22,160 nt of DNA, from contig LSSL01000065.1 of the NCBI GenBank assembly GCA_001953115.1, positions 1 through 22,160 of the forward strand, given 5' to 3'. Source of the DNA: Smittium mucronatum. Lineage: Eukaryota > Kickxellomycota > Harpellomycetes > Harpellales > Legeriomycetaceae. The notes under the pieces are model-generated. The model worked only from the letters and a program-made list of their open reading frames with translations, had not been told where the DNA came from and ran no database searches. Positions 10,635-20,714 of this stretch are shown here, one piece after another (the first letter of the stretch is position 1; each line of letters starts with the position of its first letter). The position numbers and the translations under genes are program-made.

Positions 10635-10867
10635 AGTACGGCACTTAACGCAATTTCCTCTAATATTTTTTAATGGCAGGCGATTTTCAGCAGAAAATCT
10701 GATCAAATCTGGGACAAACTGCTGGTTTTTTTTACTTTAAATGTTCTGAGATATTTAATTTGGTTATTAATGATACTTTCTCTCCACAAAGTCCATCAGC
10801 TATTTCAAGCCTGAATTCCTTCATTTTTATTTCATTTTTTCTTTGTAAATTTCTTGGATATTTATCG
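10635..10867. repeat. Right copy of the gap-flanking direct repeat (233 bp)
   Basis: It starts at the first base after the N run and ends at 10867. Beyond that the sequence continues into the piggyBac 'DSFILY' region. Together with the left copy it joins the transposase reading without the gap. Confidence 0.95.
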
Positions 10868-12970
10868 CAAATAAAAATGTATAATATAAAAGAATCAACT
10901 ATTGTAACATAAATAAGGCTAAACACTATTCTTTGCTACCATTTTTTACTTTTTCTGTCTATCTCATAATATGATTTTTTTAGTCAAATTTATCAACCAA
11001 ATTCATGTTTCTGTTATACTCTAAAGTCGTGGCAGGTATGGGAGCTTCCAGAACTGTTCCATCAAGTTGGGTTCTAATAGTGACTTTTATGTTTTCGGAG
11101 AAATGTAATTTGATATAACGATAACCGGCTTCACATTCATCCATTTCGTTATCGATAAACCTTCAGAAGTTTCGAACTAATCATAGTTATATTTTCTCAG
11201 ATTTTTTTTTGAAAAAAAAACTAGGAAGATATTTCCTATAGTACTTATAGTTCCAACATGAGTAAAAACTGTGTTTTTTTAGAAAAAACATTAAAGGTAT
11301 AGATGAAGACAATCTATCAAAAAATTTTATATGGTTCTTATAATCCAATTTGGATATAAGATTATAAGCCACTTTAAACACTATACTTTTAATTGGGTTA
11401 TTATTATTTTCCCCTGGTATATTTTAAAGTCCCAGAAATATCCAGTTTTTTCGTAAAGTACCCATACTTTGAAACCTTTTTTAATTGGCTTCAATGGCAT
11501 ATATTGTTTTATAGAACTTCGACCTTTAAAATTTATAATCTATTCATCAAAAGCAATAATCTGCGATGGATTAAAAAATTTCTGGTATTTTTCTTTTATG
11601 TAGTCAGTAAAAATTTTTACTTTCTATAATTTCTCAAAACCGTCTAATTTTTTTGAATTACATTCATATTATGAAGAGATGTGTGTATTAGATAAGATAT
11701 ACTTAAATCTTTTTGAGCCCATAAAATCGGCGATGTAATAGTCATGAATTTTGGGATCCGTACTTCAATAATCTCTAATTGATGGATATTTTTTAATTCA
11801 CATCAAAATATTTATGCCAAAAAATGCTTTAATTTCATCAAAAGAAATAGGTGGTTTTATTTTCTCTTTGGGCAGTTTAAAAACTGCATAATTGTTTTAA
11901 AACTCAACTATTATATTAATTATTTCGTCCGTAATGTATAGTTTGAATATTTATAGGGCGTTATATTTTACATATTTAAAATAAACTCAAGCAAATAATT
12001 ATTTTCCAAAAAATATGGGATATTTCGACACATGTTTAATTCTTTAGACCACATAATTTCTGTGATATTTTGTAAGCTTTCATAGGTTTGTGAACAGTTT
12101 TTTTCGTTTAAATCATTTCGGTCTTCAAAATTATAATTTTGAGAAATAAAAAAATTTATATAGGTAGTTTGATTGGATAATTGAGTATCAAAAGGGCGAT
12201 GATGATGAATAATCGATGGGCTCAAAATTTAAGTTTTGGGGCCCCATGAAAAGGATAATTTTAATTAATGTAAAAAAAATAATAATGTGATAGGTATTAG
12301 AAGCAGAAAATATAGGAATTTTATAAAAAAAAAAGTGAACTTAAGTAGAAAAGCATCAAAATTTTAAACGTGGAATATTTAATTTATAGCTAAAAAATTG
12401 AATGCTATAATAATGTGGTAAAAACTCATTTTTAGTTTGAAAGCTAAGTATTTTTCCTTAAGTAATATAGGTACTAGAATGTATGATTTTTTATTAATCA
12501 GAAATATTTGAAATTTACATCGAATAAAAATTGCGCATAAGAGGCTTTTTCCGACCAGCAACCGCATTTTTTTCTGAATGAGATGAAAATATGAGAATGT
12601 TTGTATTTTTATTTGCAAAAATAATTTGTGATAATAGCGAACAATTATATTTTGAAAAAAGTTTTTCAAATAGATTTGTTTCCCGAAACAACTAGATTTA
12701 TTTTTGATATTTACTTGCCAAATTATATGTCGTGAAAAATTATTAGTCATTTTCTTATTATTTCGAATTTTTATTGATAATTTCTAAATAGCTACGAATG
12801 ATGGTTGGTTTTTAGAACAAAAATTCCTTCCGGATATTTTTTTACTTATTAATTAGCATTCAGTTTAGTTTTTTACAGCGAGGCTACTCACCACTTGATT
12901 GTTTGAAAATGAAATTTATGGCTTTATGGAAGTTTTCAGAACTTACTCATGAAACAATTTTTGGGCTTCG

Positions 12971-12985
12971 GGCCTTGAAAGGGCT
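12971..12985 (-). repeat. Internal copy of right terminal repeat
   Basis: Read on the - strand this is AGCCCTTTCAAGGCC, a diverged copy of the right terminus, followed as at the true end by a CAAAAATT/TTTCATG block. It mirrors the internal copy at the left end. Confidence 0.65.
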
Positions 12986-13112
12986 AAGAAATAATTAATA
13001 ACAATGCTGAATAAATATTCGTTTGTTTCAATTTTTAATAAAAAAAATTTTACCCAGTTTTGGCTCTATAGACATTTGTAGCCTCAGTTGTGCATGAAAT
13101 TTTTTGTATGAT

Positions 13113-13126
13113 GGCCCCTGAAAGGA
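13113..13126 (-). repeat. Right terminal inverted repeat of piggyBac-like element
   Basis: On the - strand it reads TCCTTTCAGGGGCC, directly inside the TTAA at 13127-13130. It matches the left terminus at 12 of 14 positions. Confidence 0.85.
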
Positions 13127-13130
13127 TTAA

Positions 13131-13635
13131 ATGATTCCAGGAAATTTTATATATTTCTGATTTACCCATCGGAATTTTGTCTTATTTTTTTCCACTTGAA
13201 GTTCAAGATTAAACCTATTATTATTTTTATATTCAACGAATGCGTCGTTTTTACCGGCTATTTCCCCTTTAATCTCACTTTGTGATAATAGATCAATTGA
13301 GTGAAATTTAATGTAGGTAATTTTTTTCAATACATTAAGAATAGAATTGTACCATGACCATTCACCTAAAATCTGGACCACCTCCGTATTTTTAGCCGTT
13401 CAGAATCTAGAGCAAAAAAAAGATATATGATGGTTCTTTTTGGGACCGGACACTTCCCTGTTAAAATTTTACTATTTTCATAATTTGTAAATATCACTAT
13501 TATAAAATCTATAAAGCTATTGGGAGATTCGAATTTTGGTATCAAAAAATAAAAATTTTGTAGGAGAAATTCTTTAGTATTTTTAGATCTAGATATTTTT
13601 CTATATTTATTGATTTGAAGATGATAATAATCCAT
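13131..13635 (-). pseudogene. Possible gene remnant broken at the transposon insertion, unrecognised
   Basis: I do not recognise this. Two overlapping - strand frames, 13366-13635 and 13127-13381, are open for 89 and 84 codons and would join into about 170 residues by one frame change near 13370-13380. The second frame's stop codon is formed by the TTAA target site of the piggyBac-like element, so the reading ends exactly at the insertion. The predicted protein is moderately charged ('SEIKGEIAGKNDAFVEYK') and not simply AT-noise. If the element is removed, the frame still meets the TAA in the single TTAA, so an intact gene before insertion is not proven. Confidence 0.3.
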
Positions 13636-16015
13636 TTATTCACTATAGTTTAAACAGTAAAAAAAAGTATGGTATTCAGAAAAATCTTCTATATTTTGTA
13701 GAAGTTAAATCGTAAATTTCTGCTAATATGTGTATTGTTAGTTTAATAAGTATAAGATAGACTATATTATTTAAAATCGAAGAAAAATAAAAAGTCATCC
13801 TATCGATTATATAATGTAGAAGTGTAGAAATCGAATAGTTTAATTCAATTTTTAAAGTTCTAGTTAATCAGCTAAATAGAAGAGCCTTATTGGCCAAAAA
13901 TTGAAATATTAACCCGATAAAAATTAAATGCAAGTAAAGGATACGACAGATAATAGGGACTTTAAATCTTTGAAAAAGTTTATGTTTTTTTTTCTAAAAA
14001 ATGATAGAAAAAAATATGAAAATTAGAATTCTAAATGAATTTCTGAAAAATGGAAATTCTGATTGGGCTGGGAGTGAATAAGGAGGGATATTTATTCAAA
14101 AATGGCTAAAAATTGAGTATTGGGTGAAATTTACTTGTTTTATATTGTTAAAACCCCAGAAGAAATCGGGGAAAGTGTTGGTGTTTTTTCACAATATGGT
14201 AGAAAAATGATAATCATCTGAAGGCTTATTTTTTTTTTAAAAAAAAGGAATTTATTTATAATATTTAAATACTAGAATAAAACTAAATTAAAAATACAAT
14301 AAAAGGAAAAAATAATAAAATTTCATCCTACTCCCATCTGTCTCTCTACCAGTTTCGTACCCACTGTGCATTGGTTCGAGGATCATCTGAAGGATTAAAG
14401 TTAGATTTAAAATTGAAAATATGTTAAATATATTGATATATACCCAATTAAAAAAACCGAAATATAAATGTTTGTACAAGATTGATTCCGACGCTAAAAA
14501 AAATAATTTACGATTTAACTTCAGTTTGTGATTAAAAAATAAAAATTATTTAGAAATTTCTCTCTATTCGAATCAAAAAGGGGGTTTTTTTCAACAAAGT
14601 ACATCGAAGAGTTTTTTTCTGATGCAAATTTTCATAGAAAAGAATTCCAAAATATGCCAAATCCAATGTGTAAATCGATTTTAAATATACTTTGATTTAT
14701 TTTTTTCGCTTTTGATGAAGTTCTTAAGATAAATACAAGATTGTTTTTAGTTAATTAGATAATATCAGCTGTTTTTTACATTAAAATAGATTTATATTAG
14801 TTTAGAAAAGTAATATGTAAAAAAAATGCACTGTTTGAATTGTAACTTGCTTATAAAATATCTCAAGGAATATGTGTATTTTTACACCTGTTGAAGGTTA
14901 GGATATTTTTCCAGATTAATATATACATCTTTGTTACATTTTAAAGGTAATACTTTTATAGAAATCAGTTTATTTATGACTTATAATTTTCGAATGATTT
15001 TAGAAAAAATTTATGAATGTCTTCAATATTTTTAATGATTTTTCGCTGTGAAGTTTTATTTTTGAAAACAGTTCTTTATTCTGTTTTTGTTACATTTGAA
15101 CTGTTACATTTTTATGTATATTTATTAATAATTTATTGGATTTTTTAAAAAAACGCTTCACATATCCGCTTATTTTATCTTCGTGAGATATTTTTCTAAA
15201 AAATATCCCGCAGATAATAATTATTCTGTACAAGTCTTTTTTTGGTATTAAAGAATTTTTTTGCATAAAATATAATTGTGTAAACATAAATTATAATACA
15301 TTTTTTTTTCGTTATTCGATAAAAAAATATCTGGCTGGGTAGCTTTCGGTTTTCTTATGCCTTTACATCTCTTACAAGGCAGATTATTCTTTTTCGGCAA
15401 TAAAATAACATACTATAGACACTCAGTAAACTAAATAAAGCTGTTTTTAAGAAAATCTTAATTCAATAAAAGATCATATTTTAGATTATATCTCTTCTAC
15501 TTATAGAGGGCTTTCTAAAACAGAAAATACTATCTCATAAAAATAAATACTATTTCTACTTATACCTTTTATAAGACTAAACAAAAATAAATTATTGTCA
15601 AAAATTGTTCAAACTGATGTACAAATACTTTGATTTTGGAGAAAATCAGTGGATTGCAAAAAAATATCTCCAGATAATCATATTATTTGTCCAAATAGTT
15701 TATAAGGAAAATCAAATTTAGTTTCGATTAAGGCAAATGTCATTAATACAAATCAAAAGGAAAAATTTTAACGCAGATGAGGCAACCATAACAAACTGGG
15801 TTTTAGACATATATAATCGAAATAAAATATTAATGTTATTTATTTAGGTGCTATAGATCATCTAAAAACAGCTCATCTAGTTTTGAGATAAAAATTTAAA
15901 AATTTAATTTTTTTTTTTCATAACCTATAAGAATTTATAATTATATAAACAAAACTAATGAGAACAAAAATAACCATAAAATAATATTAATCCCATCAAA
16001 AAATGGTATAAATGT
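13636..16015. other. AT-rich stretch without a supported gene
   Basis: Both strands hold only short AT-driven open frames. A less AT-rich patch at about 14325-14395 gives short readable peptides on the - strand ('MHSGYETGRETDGSR') preceded by a TTCAG that could be a splice acceptor. It is too short to call an exon. Confidence 0.45.
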
Positions 16016-16270
16016 GTGAGGAGAAGTAAAAAAATGATATTTGCAATTATAAGAGCTCTGGACGAGAGGTTGGGGTCCCTAACACTTTGCCAGTGGTACA
16101 AAAAAATTAATTCAAAAATATTTAGATTAAAAAGTACTGAATTTAATACCAAAAAGGAAAATAAAAACCAAAAAAATTCTAAGGATGTTATAATTATAAC
16201 GAAATTTCACCTGTACAGGAACGAAAGGGGTATTTATTCAATGAAAGGAACCATAAAATTGGATAACTGA
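16016..16270 (+). CDS. Weak 84-codon open frame, unknown product
   Basis: The product is not recognised. The frame is Lys/Asn-rich, with a short ordered-looking start ('IIRALDERLGSLTLCQW') followed by low-complexity sequence. Readable but interrupted protein continues downstream (for example 'KFLSVLDYSLKIDRSKK' around 16340-16390, ended by TAG), so it could be the front of another decayed gene. Chance is a serious alternative. Confidence 0.2.
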   Translation: MRRSKKMIFAIIRALDERLGSLTLCQWYKKINSKIFRLKSTEFNTKKENKNQKNSKDVIIITKFHLYRNERGIYSMKGTIKLDN

Positions 16271-16310
16271 ATATGCAAATATATTTAAAAAAAATATCAG
16301 TACAGGTGAA
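16206..16310. repeat. Short inverted repeat, 11-bp arms
   Basis: ttcacctgtac at 16206-16216 is the exact reverse complement of gtacaggtgaa at 16300-16310, with 83 bases between. The left arm also overlaps a 10-bp palindrome, cctgtacagg (16211-16220). The GC content of the arms is unusual for this neighbourhood. No function is known. Confidence 0.5.
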
Positions 16311-17570
16311 CCAGAAAATCTGACAGTAAAAAAATTAAAATTTTTATCCGTGTTGGATTATTCACTGAAAATAGACAGATCTAAAAAAATTACATAGGAA
16401 ATTATCTTAAAGCTGGGATGGAAAATCAGCTGTTTTAATAGATAAAGATACCTATAGAAGTAAGATAAAACACGCTTTCTGTGGGTAGGAAACCAAAAAT
16501 TTAGAGCATTTTATAGTAAATATTTCGAATATGAGATCCAAAAATTAACTATTATACTCTTTTTTTAAATGAAACTTTTAGCAAATATAAAGATCTTATT
16601 AATGTTAAATTAACTAAGAAATTAAAAATAAATATATCCAATTTCAAGATAGTGTTAATAAATAATGAAAAGGAAGCTTACAAGTAGCTATAACTACCAA
16701 ATAAAGGTTAATAGAAAGATGTTAAAATTTTTAAAGAGTTAATTAAACAATGGATAATAACCAGTGTGAAATGCAGAGATATTTAAACCCAAACAATGAA
16801 AATATTCTTAACCAAAGAAAATAGTAAACAAAACACGATGCCAAAAAAAAATAACTAAATAATATAAATAATGAGAATATTTAAATTCCGGCACTACAAA
16901 ACTTTTTGGAACAAAAAATTCATCCCTGAAATGTAAATAACCAATAACACATAGATATTAGTGAGAAAAATTATGGAAATATACTATAAGATAAGAATGG
17001 ATAATTAATTTCAAGCTATAAAATATTGTTATTTTTGTCAAAAAAACTCGAATAAAGAATTATAAAAGTAAAAAAGTAAAAATTGTATTTGAAAAAATCA
17101 GAGAAAAATAAAAATAAAGTAATATTTGATATCCTAAAAAAAAAACAATTATTTAATTTTTGTAATAATTAATTAAATAATAAATTGGAAAATTTTAAAA
17201 AAAATGAAAAAATATTTTTAGAAAAATACGTTTAACAAGAATGGTAAGCTAAATTTTTGTCTATCAAACTTTATTCTAATGGAAATATCACCTAATTTTT
17301 TTATTTAAAGACCAATCGGAACATATTCATATGTTTTTAAATTAATTTTCACCTACTTCATATATGATAATAACCCTTTTCGAGGCTTTTTTTTTTTTGA
17401 AAAAAACATAATTACGAATATTAAATTTCAGAGCTATAAAATGTTATTCACAGATAAAAATATGCATATTTTTAAGTTAAACTAAAATTTCAAATCCGAT
17501 TGATTTAAAAATTTTCAAGTGCTTTCTAATTAACTTACCAACCCATTTTCTTTCTTTATTTGGGCTTTAG
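16271..17570. other. AT-rich stretch without a supported gene
   Basis: Very A-rich on the + strand with frequent stops in every frame. Apart from the possible continuation of the weak frame noted at 16016-16270, I see nothing here. Confidence 0.5.
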
Positions 17571-19177
17571 CTCTTTAAATACACTCCATATTATTTTTTA
17601 CACCACAAAACTGAGCCAAAATCCCCGCCGATTTTTAATCTAAATACAATAAATAAAAAAAGATGTCTATTTTCGTATTTATATTATAATTTCAGTTTTT
17701 AAACTTTTTAGATCCAAAAAATATCCAAATTCAGAACATAATAAATTTGATTGAGACGATAAATAAATAATTAAAAACAATCCTCGTCACAAATCACCCT
17801 AAAAAATCGATTTTTTTACCTAATATTATCCCAATCTATCTCTATAGCTTCAATGGTGCGAGATAATTTATTTTTTAACCATGGTAAGATAAAACTTTTA
17901 ACCGTCTCGGTTTCAAAAAAAAATTGACTGCAAAATTCCCACAGAAAATTTGACTTTAAATCAATCTATTTAATGCGTGATTTATTTTAAAATACACTCA
18001 CCACTCATAAATATGGGTATTGTTGTTGCAATAAGTTATGGTCTAACTTGATAAGTTCTTTAGATTTTCTAAATTATTTTTAAGAATAATTTTCATTGGA
18101 ACCAACTCCAAACTCAAATTATTATCAGAATTCTAAGTATATTTTACTTTTTTGAAATAATTAAAAAGTTATTTGAATTTTTGTGGAGATAAATTAACCA
18201 ATACAGTTTTTTTTTTTGAAAAATATCTTTATCAGCCTTTTTTTCGGACCGTTACATTATTTTTTGGTCAATAATTAATTTGCATGATTAAATAATACAA
18301 TAAATCCATCTGTTTAAATCCTCAACTTTCCCCATTCCATCCCAGCACCACATTCTCCAACTCTAGATGCTATATTTTTTATTTTACAGTATCATGTCAA
18401 AATGATGCTTTTTCCTTTAAAAAAAATCCATTTCTGATGTTATTTTATAGCCTTATTAAACATATATAGAGCTTTCTAAACACTCATTGACGAATATGCT
18501 ACTAATTCCAACATTTTAGTCGGTTTTATTTGGTATTAACCGTACAAGGATCTTTATTATTCCAAATAAAACATGATTAAATGCTTTCAAAAATCACTTA
18601 TGACTCTGAAGCTGATCGAAATCGCTGATACTCTTAATGCTTTTCATCTTTTTTTTTCAAAGAATTTAGTGATATAAAATCTTTTCTTAGTGCTTTTACC
18701 GGTTATTTTAGCATAAATTGCTTATTTGAAACTTTATTTGATTATTTTTTGAGAGTATTTTTTAAAAATTGGGTCTGAAATATTTTTTATTATCTTTATG
18801 ATTAAAAAATAGTAGTTACCCCATATCAATAAAACTTCTAATCTTTATAATATTAACAAATCACACATGATCTTTTCAAAAAAGGATTTTATTCATAAAA
18901 GCTTATGATATCATTATCTATAAAACATACTATGACAATGATCGTTTTTATTTAAAAAAAATATTCATAAAAACGTAGCCGAAAAATTAAAAAACAGATT
19001 ATAAAAGGGTAATTATGCCTAAACCTATCTTCATAGTCAATATTTTTAGATTTGTTCTTTTTATTCTCATCTTAGAACCATTTTTTATAAAGAAATTAAA
19101 TTCATTATATTTAGCCCCTGCTCCTTTTTTTACATTTTTAATTTGGGGTTTTTATCTGAATGAAATTTTATTATATT
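17571..19177 (+). repeat. Left arm of a large inverted repeat
   Basis: It is the reverse complement of 20552-22160. Paired positions sum to 39729-39731 along the whole arm, so there are only one- or two-base indels. Differences I saw are single substitutions (for example cgg/cag near 18246 and aca/ata near 18572), homopolymer length changes, and more mismatches in the outermost 60 bp. It contains the start of a membrane-like open frame at 19015 and a short frame at 18573-18677. Confidence 0.95.
18573..18677 (+). pseudogene. Short open frame, frameshifted copy of 20951-21157
   Basis: The product is unknown. It starts 'MIKCFQKSLMTLKLIEIAD', identical to the frame in the right arm, but the left arm has nine T where the right has ten (18649-18657). 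This shifts the frame and stops it after 34 residues. Either this copy is broken or one homopolymer length is a sequencing error. Confidence 0.3.
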
Positions 19178-19260
19178 TATCGAAAAATTTTCTAATTTTT
19201 TTTTCATCTTGGTTTACATATTTTGTAAAAAAAAATTATGTTATTTTTTTTCAAATGTGA
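19015..19260 (+). CDS. Small hydrophobic open frame, unknown (left copy)
   Basis: 81 residues starting 'MPKPIFIVNIFRFVLFILIL', with two likely membrane-spanning segments in the first 54 residues. That part is shared exactly with 20466-20714, and the remainder differs because the inverted-repeat arm ends at about 19177. The shared ATG and the shared frame within the arm are the only support. AT-rich DNA readily yields Phe/Ile/Leu-rich frames, so this may not be a gene. Confidence 0.25.
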   Translation: MPKPIFIVNIFRFVLFILILEPFFIKKLNSLYLAPAPFFTFLIWGFYLNEILLYLSKNFLIFFSSWFTYFVKKNYVIFFQM

Positions 19261-20551
19261 AACTTTTGCAATAAATACAAATGATATTAAAACTTCAGAA
19301 AATCTTAGATGATAAAAATTAATTATATATCATAATTTATGATCAGTTTCTTATTTTTTTTAGATATTAATGATTTGGGACATAAATACTGAAATTATTC
19401 CGATATTTAGAAGATAAGGCATCTTTAATTCAATGGATATTTTTTGACATATATGTAATAAAAAAATTTATTCCAAATCTTATCGTGGTTTATTAAAAAA
19501 TATTTGGTTATGGAAAGTAGTTACAAGCAGAACCACCCCCCCCCCCAATATTATATATATAGTCTGAGTATATTCAAAATAATAATTCTTATGAAGCATT
19601 TTAAACGAAACAAGATTTTATATACTGAATAGTTTTTTTAAAAAAAAATTTTATAGATAAAAAAGCCATAATTATGGAGTTCAAAATTTTTATAAAACAT
19701 TATGATCTTGATGTGTTACCATTCAGATATACATATGTTCAAATGGTAAGCTTAAATTATCAGACTTTTTTCGAAAAAATTCAGATATTTTTTATAAGAC
19801 TCAAAAAAATACAGAATATTAAAAAATTACGATTAAAAGATAAAAATTTATGCACTTTAGTATAGGTATTACCTTTTTGGGATTTTATTTTATTTAAATA
19901 GCCTAATCTCTTTTTATAAGAAAAATTAATTTATAATTTTCATATTTTCTTTTCATCATTCCACTATAAATGAAATTTCGATGATCATCTACCTCCTCCT
20001 GCCTACCTCCTTCTGCTAAATAAATTGGAAATAAGTTATGAAAAAACAATTAATAAATTTATACAATGCAATATTTGTAAAATAATAAATATAACTTCGG
20101 CTGAAATGATCATCAGAGATTTTGAAAATTCAATTTTAAATTATTTTTTATACTAATTTCCAAAAAAAAAAATCCTACTAACTTTTTTCATCCATAAATA
20201 TTTTTTTTTCAGAAGTGAAGGAATTGAAAACAGCAAGTATTTATTTGTTTTTCAAAATAAGGGTAGTGAAATTTGTCTTAATTGGATTTATCAGCAATAA
20301 TTGATGCCATTGGTTGATTTAAATAATTTAATTATCATGAAATAAACCATTTTTAGGAAAATTAAATCAAATTTGGTCAATTATTTAAAATAAAAAACGT
20401 ATTGGAAACCAAATAAGAATTAAAAAAGAGATACTTACACTCAGGTAATTTTATTTCCAATGAAATTAACTTATCAAATTTCTAAAAACATAAATATAAT
20501 CGAAAATATAAATAAAATCATTGAATTCAAAAATTTTAAAATTTTTTGGAA
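19178..20551. other. Spacer between inverted-repeat arms
   Basis: Unique AT-rich sequence of 1374 bp. It contains a run of eleven C at 19536-19546, a 63-codon open frame at 19674-19865 (+) of unknown meaning, and a pyrimidine-rich patch at about 19990-20020. No gene can be supported. Confidence 0.5.
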
Positions 20552-20714
20552 AATATAATAAAATTTCATTCAGATAAAAACCCCAAATTAAAAATGTAAA
20601 AAAAGGAGCAGGGGCTAAATATAATGAATTTAATTTCTTTATAAAAAATGGTTCTAAGATGAGAATAAAAAGAACAAATCTAAAAATATTGACTATGAAG
20701 ATAGGTTTAGGCAT
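20466..20714 (-). CDS. Small hydrophobic open frame, unknown (right copy)
   Basis: 82 residues. The first 54 match the left-arm frame starting at 19015; the tail is different spacer sequence. Likely two membrane segments. Because the two tails are unrelated, at most one copy could be a complete original gene, and it may be neither. Confidence 0.25.
   Translation of the reverse strand: MPKPIFIVNIFRFVLFILILEPFFIKKLNSLYLAPAPFFTFLIWGFYLNEILLYFPKNFKIFEFNDFIYIFDYIYVFRNLIS

Larger units (their letters stand above)
9909..12225 (-). pseudogene. Decayed piggyBac transposase (DDE_Tnp_1_7 type)
   Basis: This is a piggyBac-family transposase. From N- to C-terminus I read a weak N-terminal part (12225-11968), then 'ITDEIINIIVEF' + stop + 'NNYAVFK', 'SFDEIKAFFGINILM', 'PSIRDY' + stop and 'FMGSKRFKYILSNTH'. 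The first catalytic Asp is in 'IIAFDE' (codon 11546-11548), followed by 'NFKGRSSIKQYMPLKP'. The second is in 'FFDRLSSSIPL' (11316-11318) and the third in 'NRNMNLVDKFD' (10992-10994). Then come 'DRKSKKW' + stop + 'QRIVFSL', and a Cys-containing tail ('GNCVKC') ending at the TAG at 9909-9911. The spacing between the Asp codons, about 77 and 108 codons, fits the family. I count at least six nonsense codons (TAA, TAG and TGA) plus several frameshifts, and part of the tail is duplicated around the assembly gap. All three Asp survive, but the gene cannot be translated as a whole. The residue after the second Asp is Arg where Asn is usual. Confidence 0.92.
12226..13126. other. Right (5') flank of the piggyBac transposase, inside the element
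   Basis: A 123-codon open frame (12379-12750, - strand) lies here, but its composition is simply that of the AT-rich flank and it matches nothing I know. A second terminal-repeat copy lies at about 12971-12985. No promoter can be pointed to. Confidence 0.4.
8262..13130 (-). mobile_element. piggyBac-like DNA transposon, inactive
   Basis: The element is bounded by the piggyBac target site TTAA at 8262-8265 and 13127-13130. Inside the left TTAA is CCCTTTCAGGGACC (8266-8279). Inside the right end the reverse complement reads TCCTTTCAGGGGCC (13113-13126), so the termini match at 12 of 14 positions. A second copy of the same motif lies inside each end. It carries a decayed transposase on the - strand, with about 1.6 kb of non-coding sequence at the left and 0.9 kb at the right. 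The apparent length of 4869 bp includes a 388-N gap and a duplicated 233 bp. Collapsing these gives about 4248 bp, still long for the family. Confidence 0.88.

Noticed and set aside
10111..10706. Several long open frames crossing the N run on both strands
   Set aside because: Most of their length is N, so openness is meaningless. Only the short real ends, which belong to the piggyBac remnant, can be read.
9909..12225. TGA where piggyBac proteins have Trp, suggesting a TGA=Trp genetic code
   Set aside because: The same remnant also has TAA and TAG stops and frameshifts, and the intact Argonaute uses TGG with no in-frame TGA. Ordinary decay explains it.
12379..12750. 123-codon open frame as an accessory transposon gene
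   Set aside because: Composition equals the AT-rich flank, it is Ile/Lys/Phe-rich, and no recognisable domain is present.
14340..14400. ggttcgagg resembling a tRNA T-loop
   Set aside because: The flanking bases do not form the T stem and no other tRNA arm is present.
19744..19763. gtaagc...atcag as an 18-base mini-intron in a small frame
   Set aside because: The frame stays open with or without removal, and nothing else in the window supports such tiny introns.
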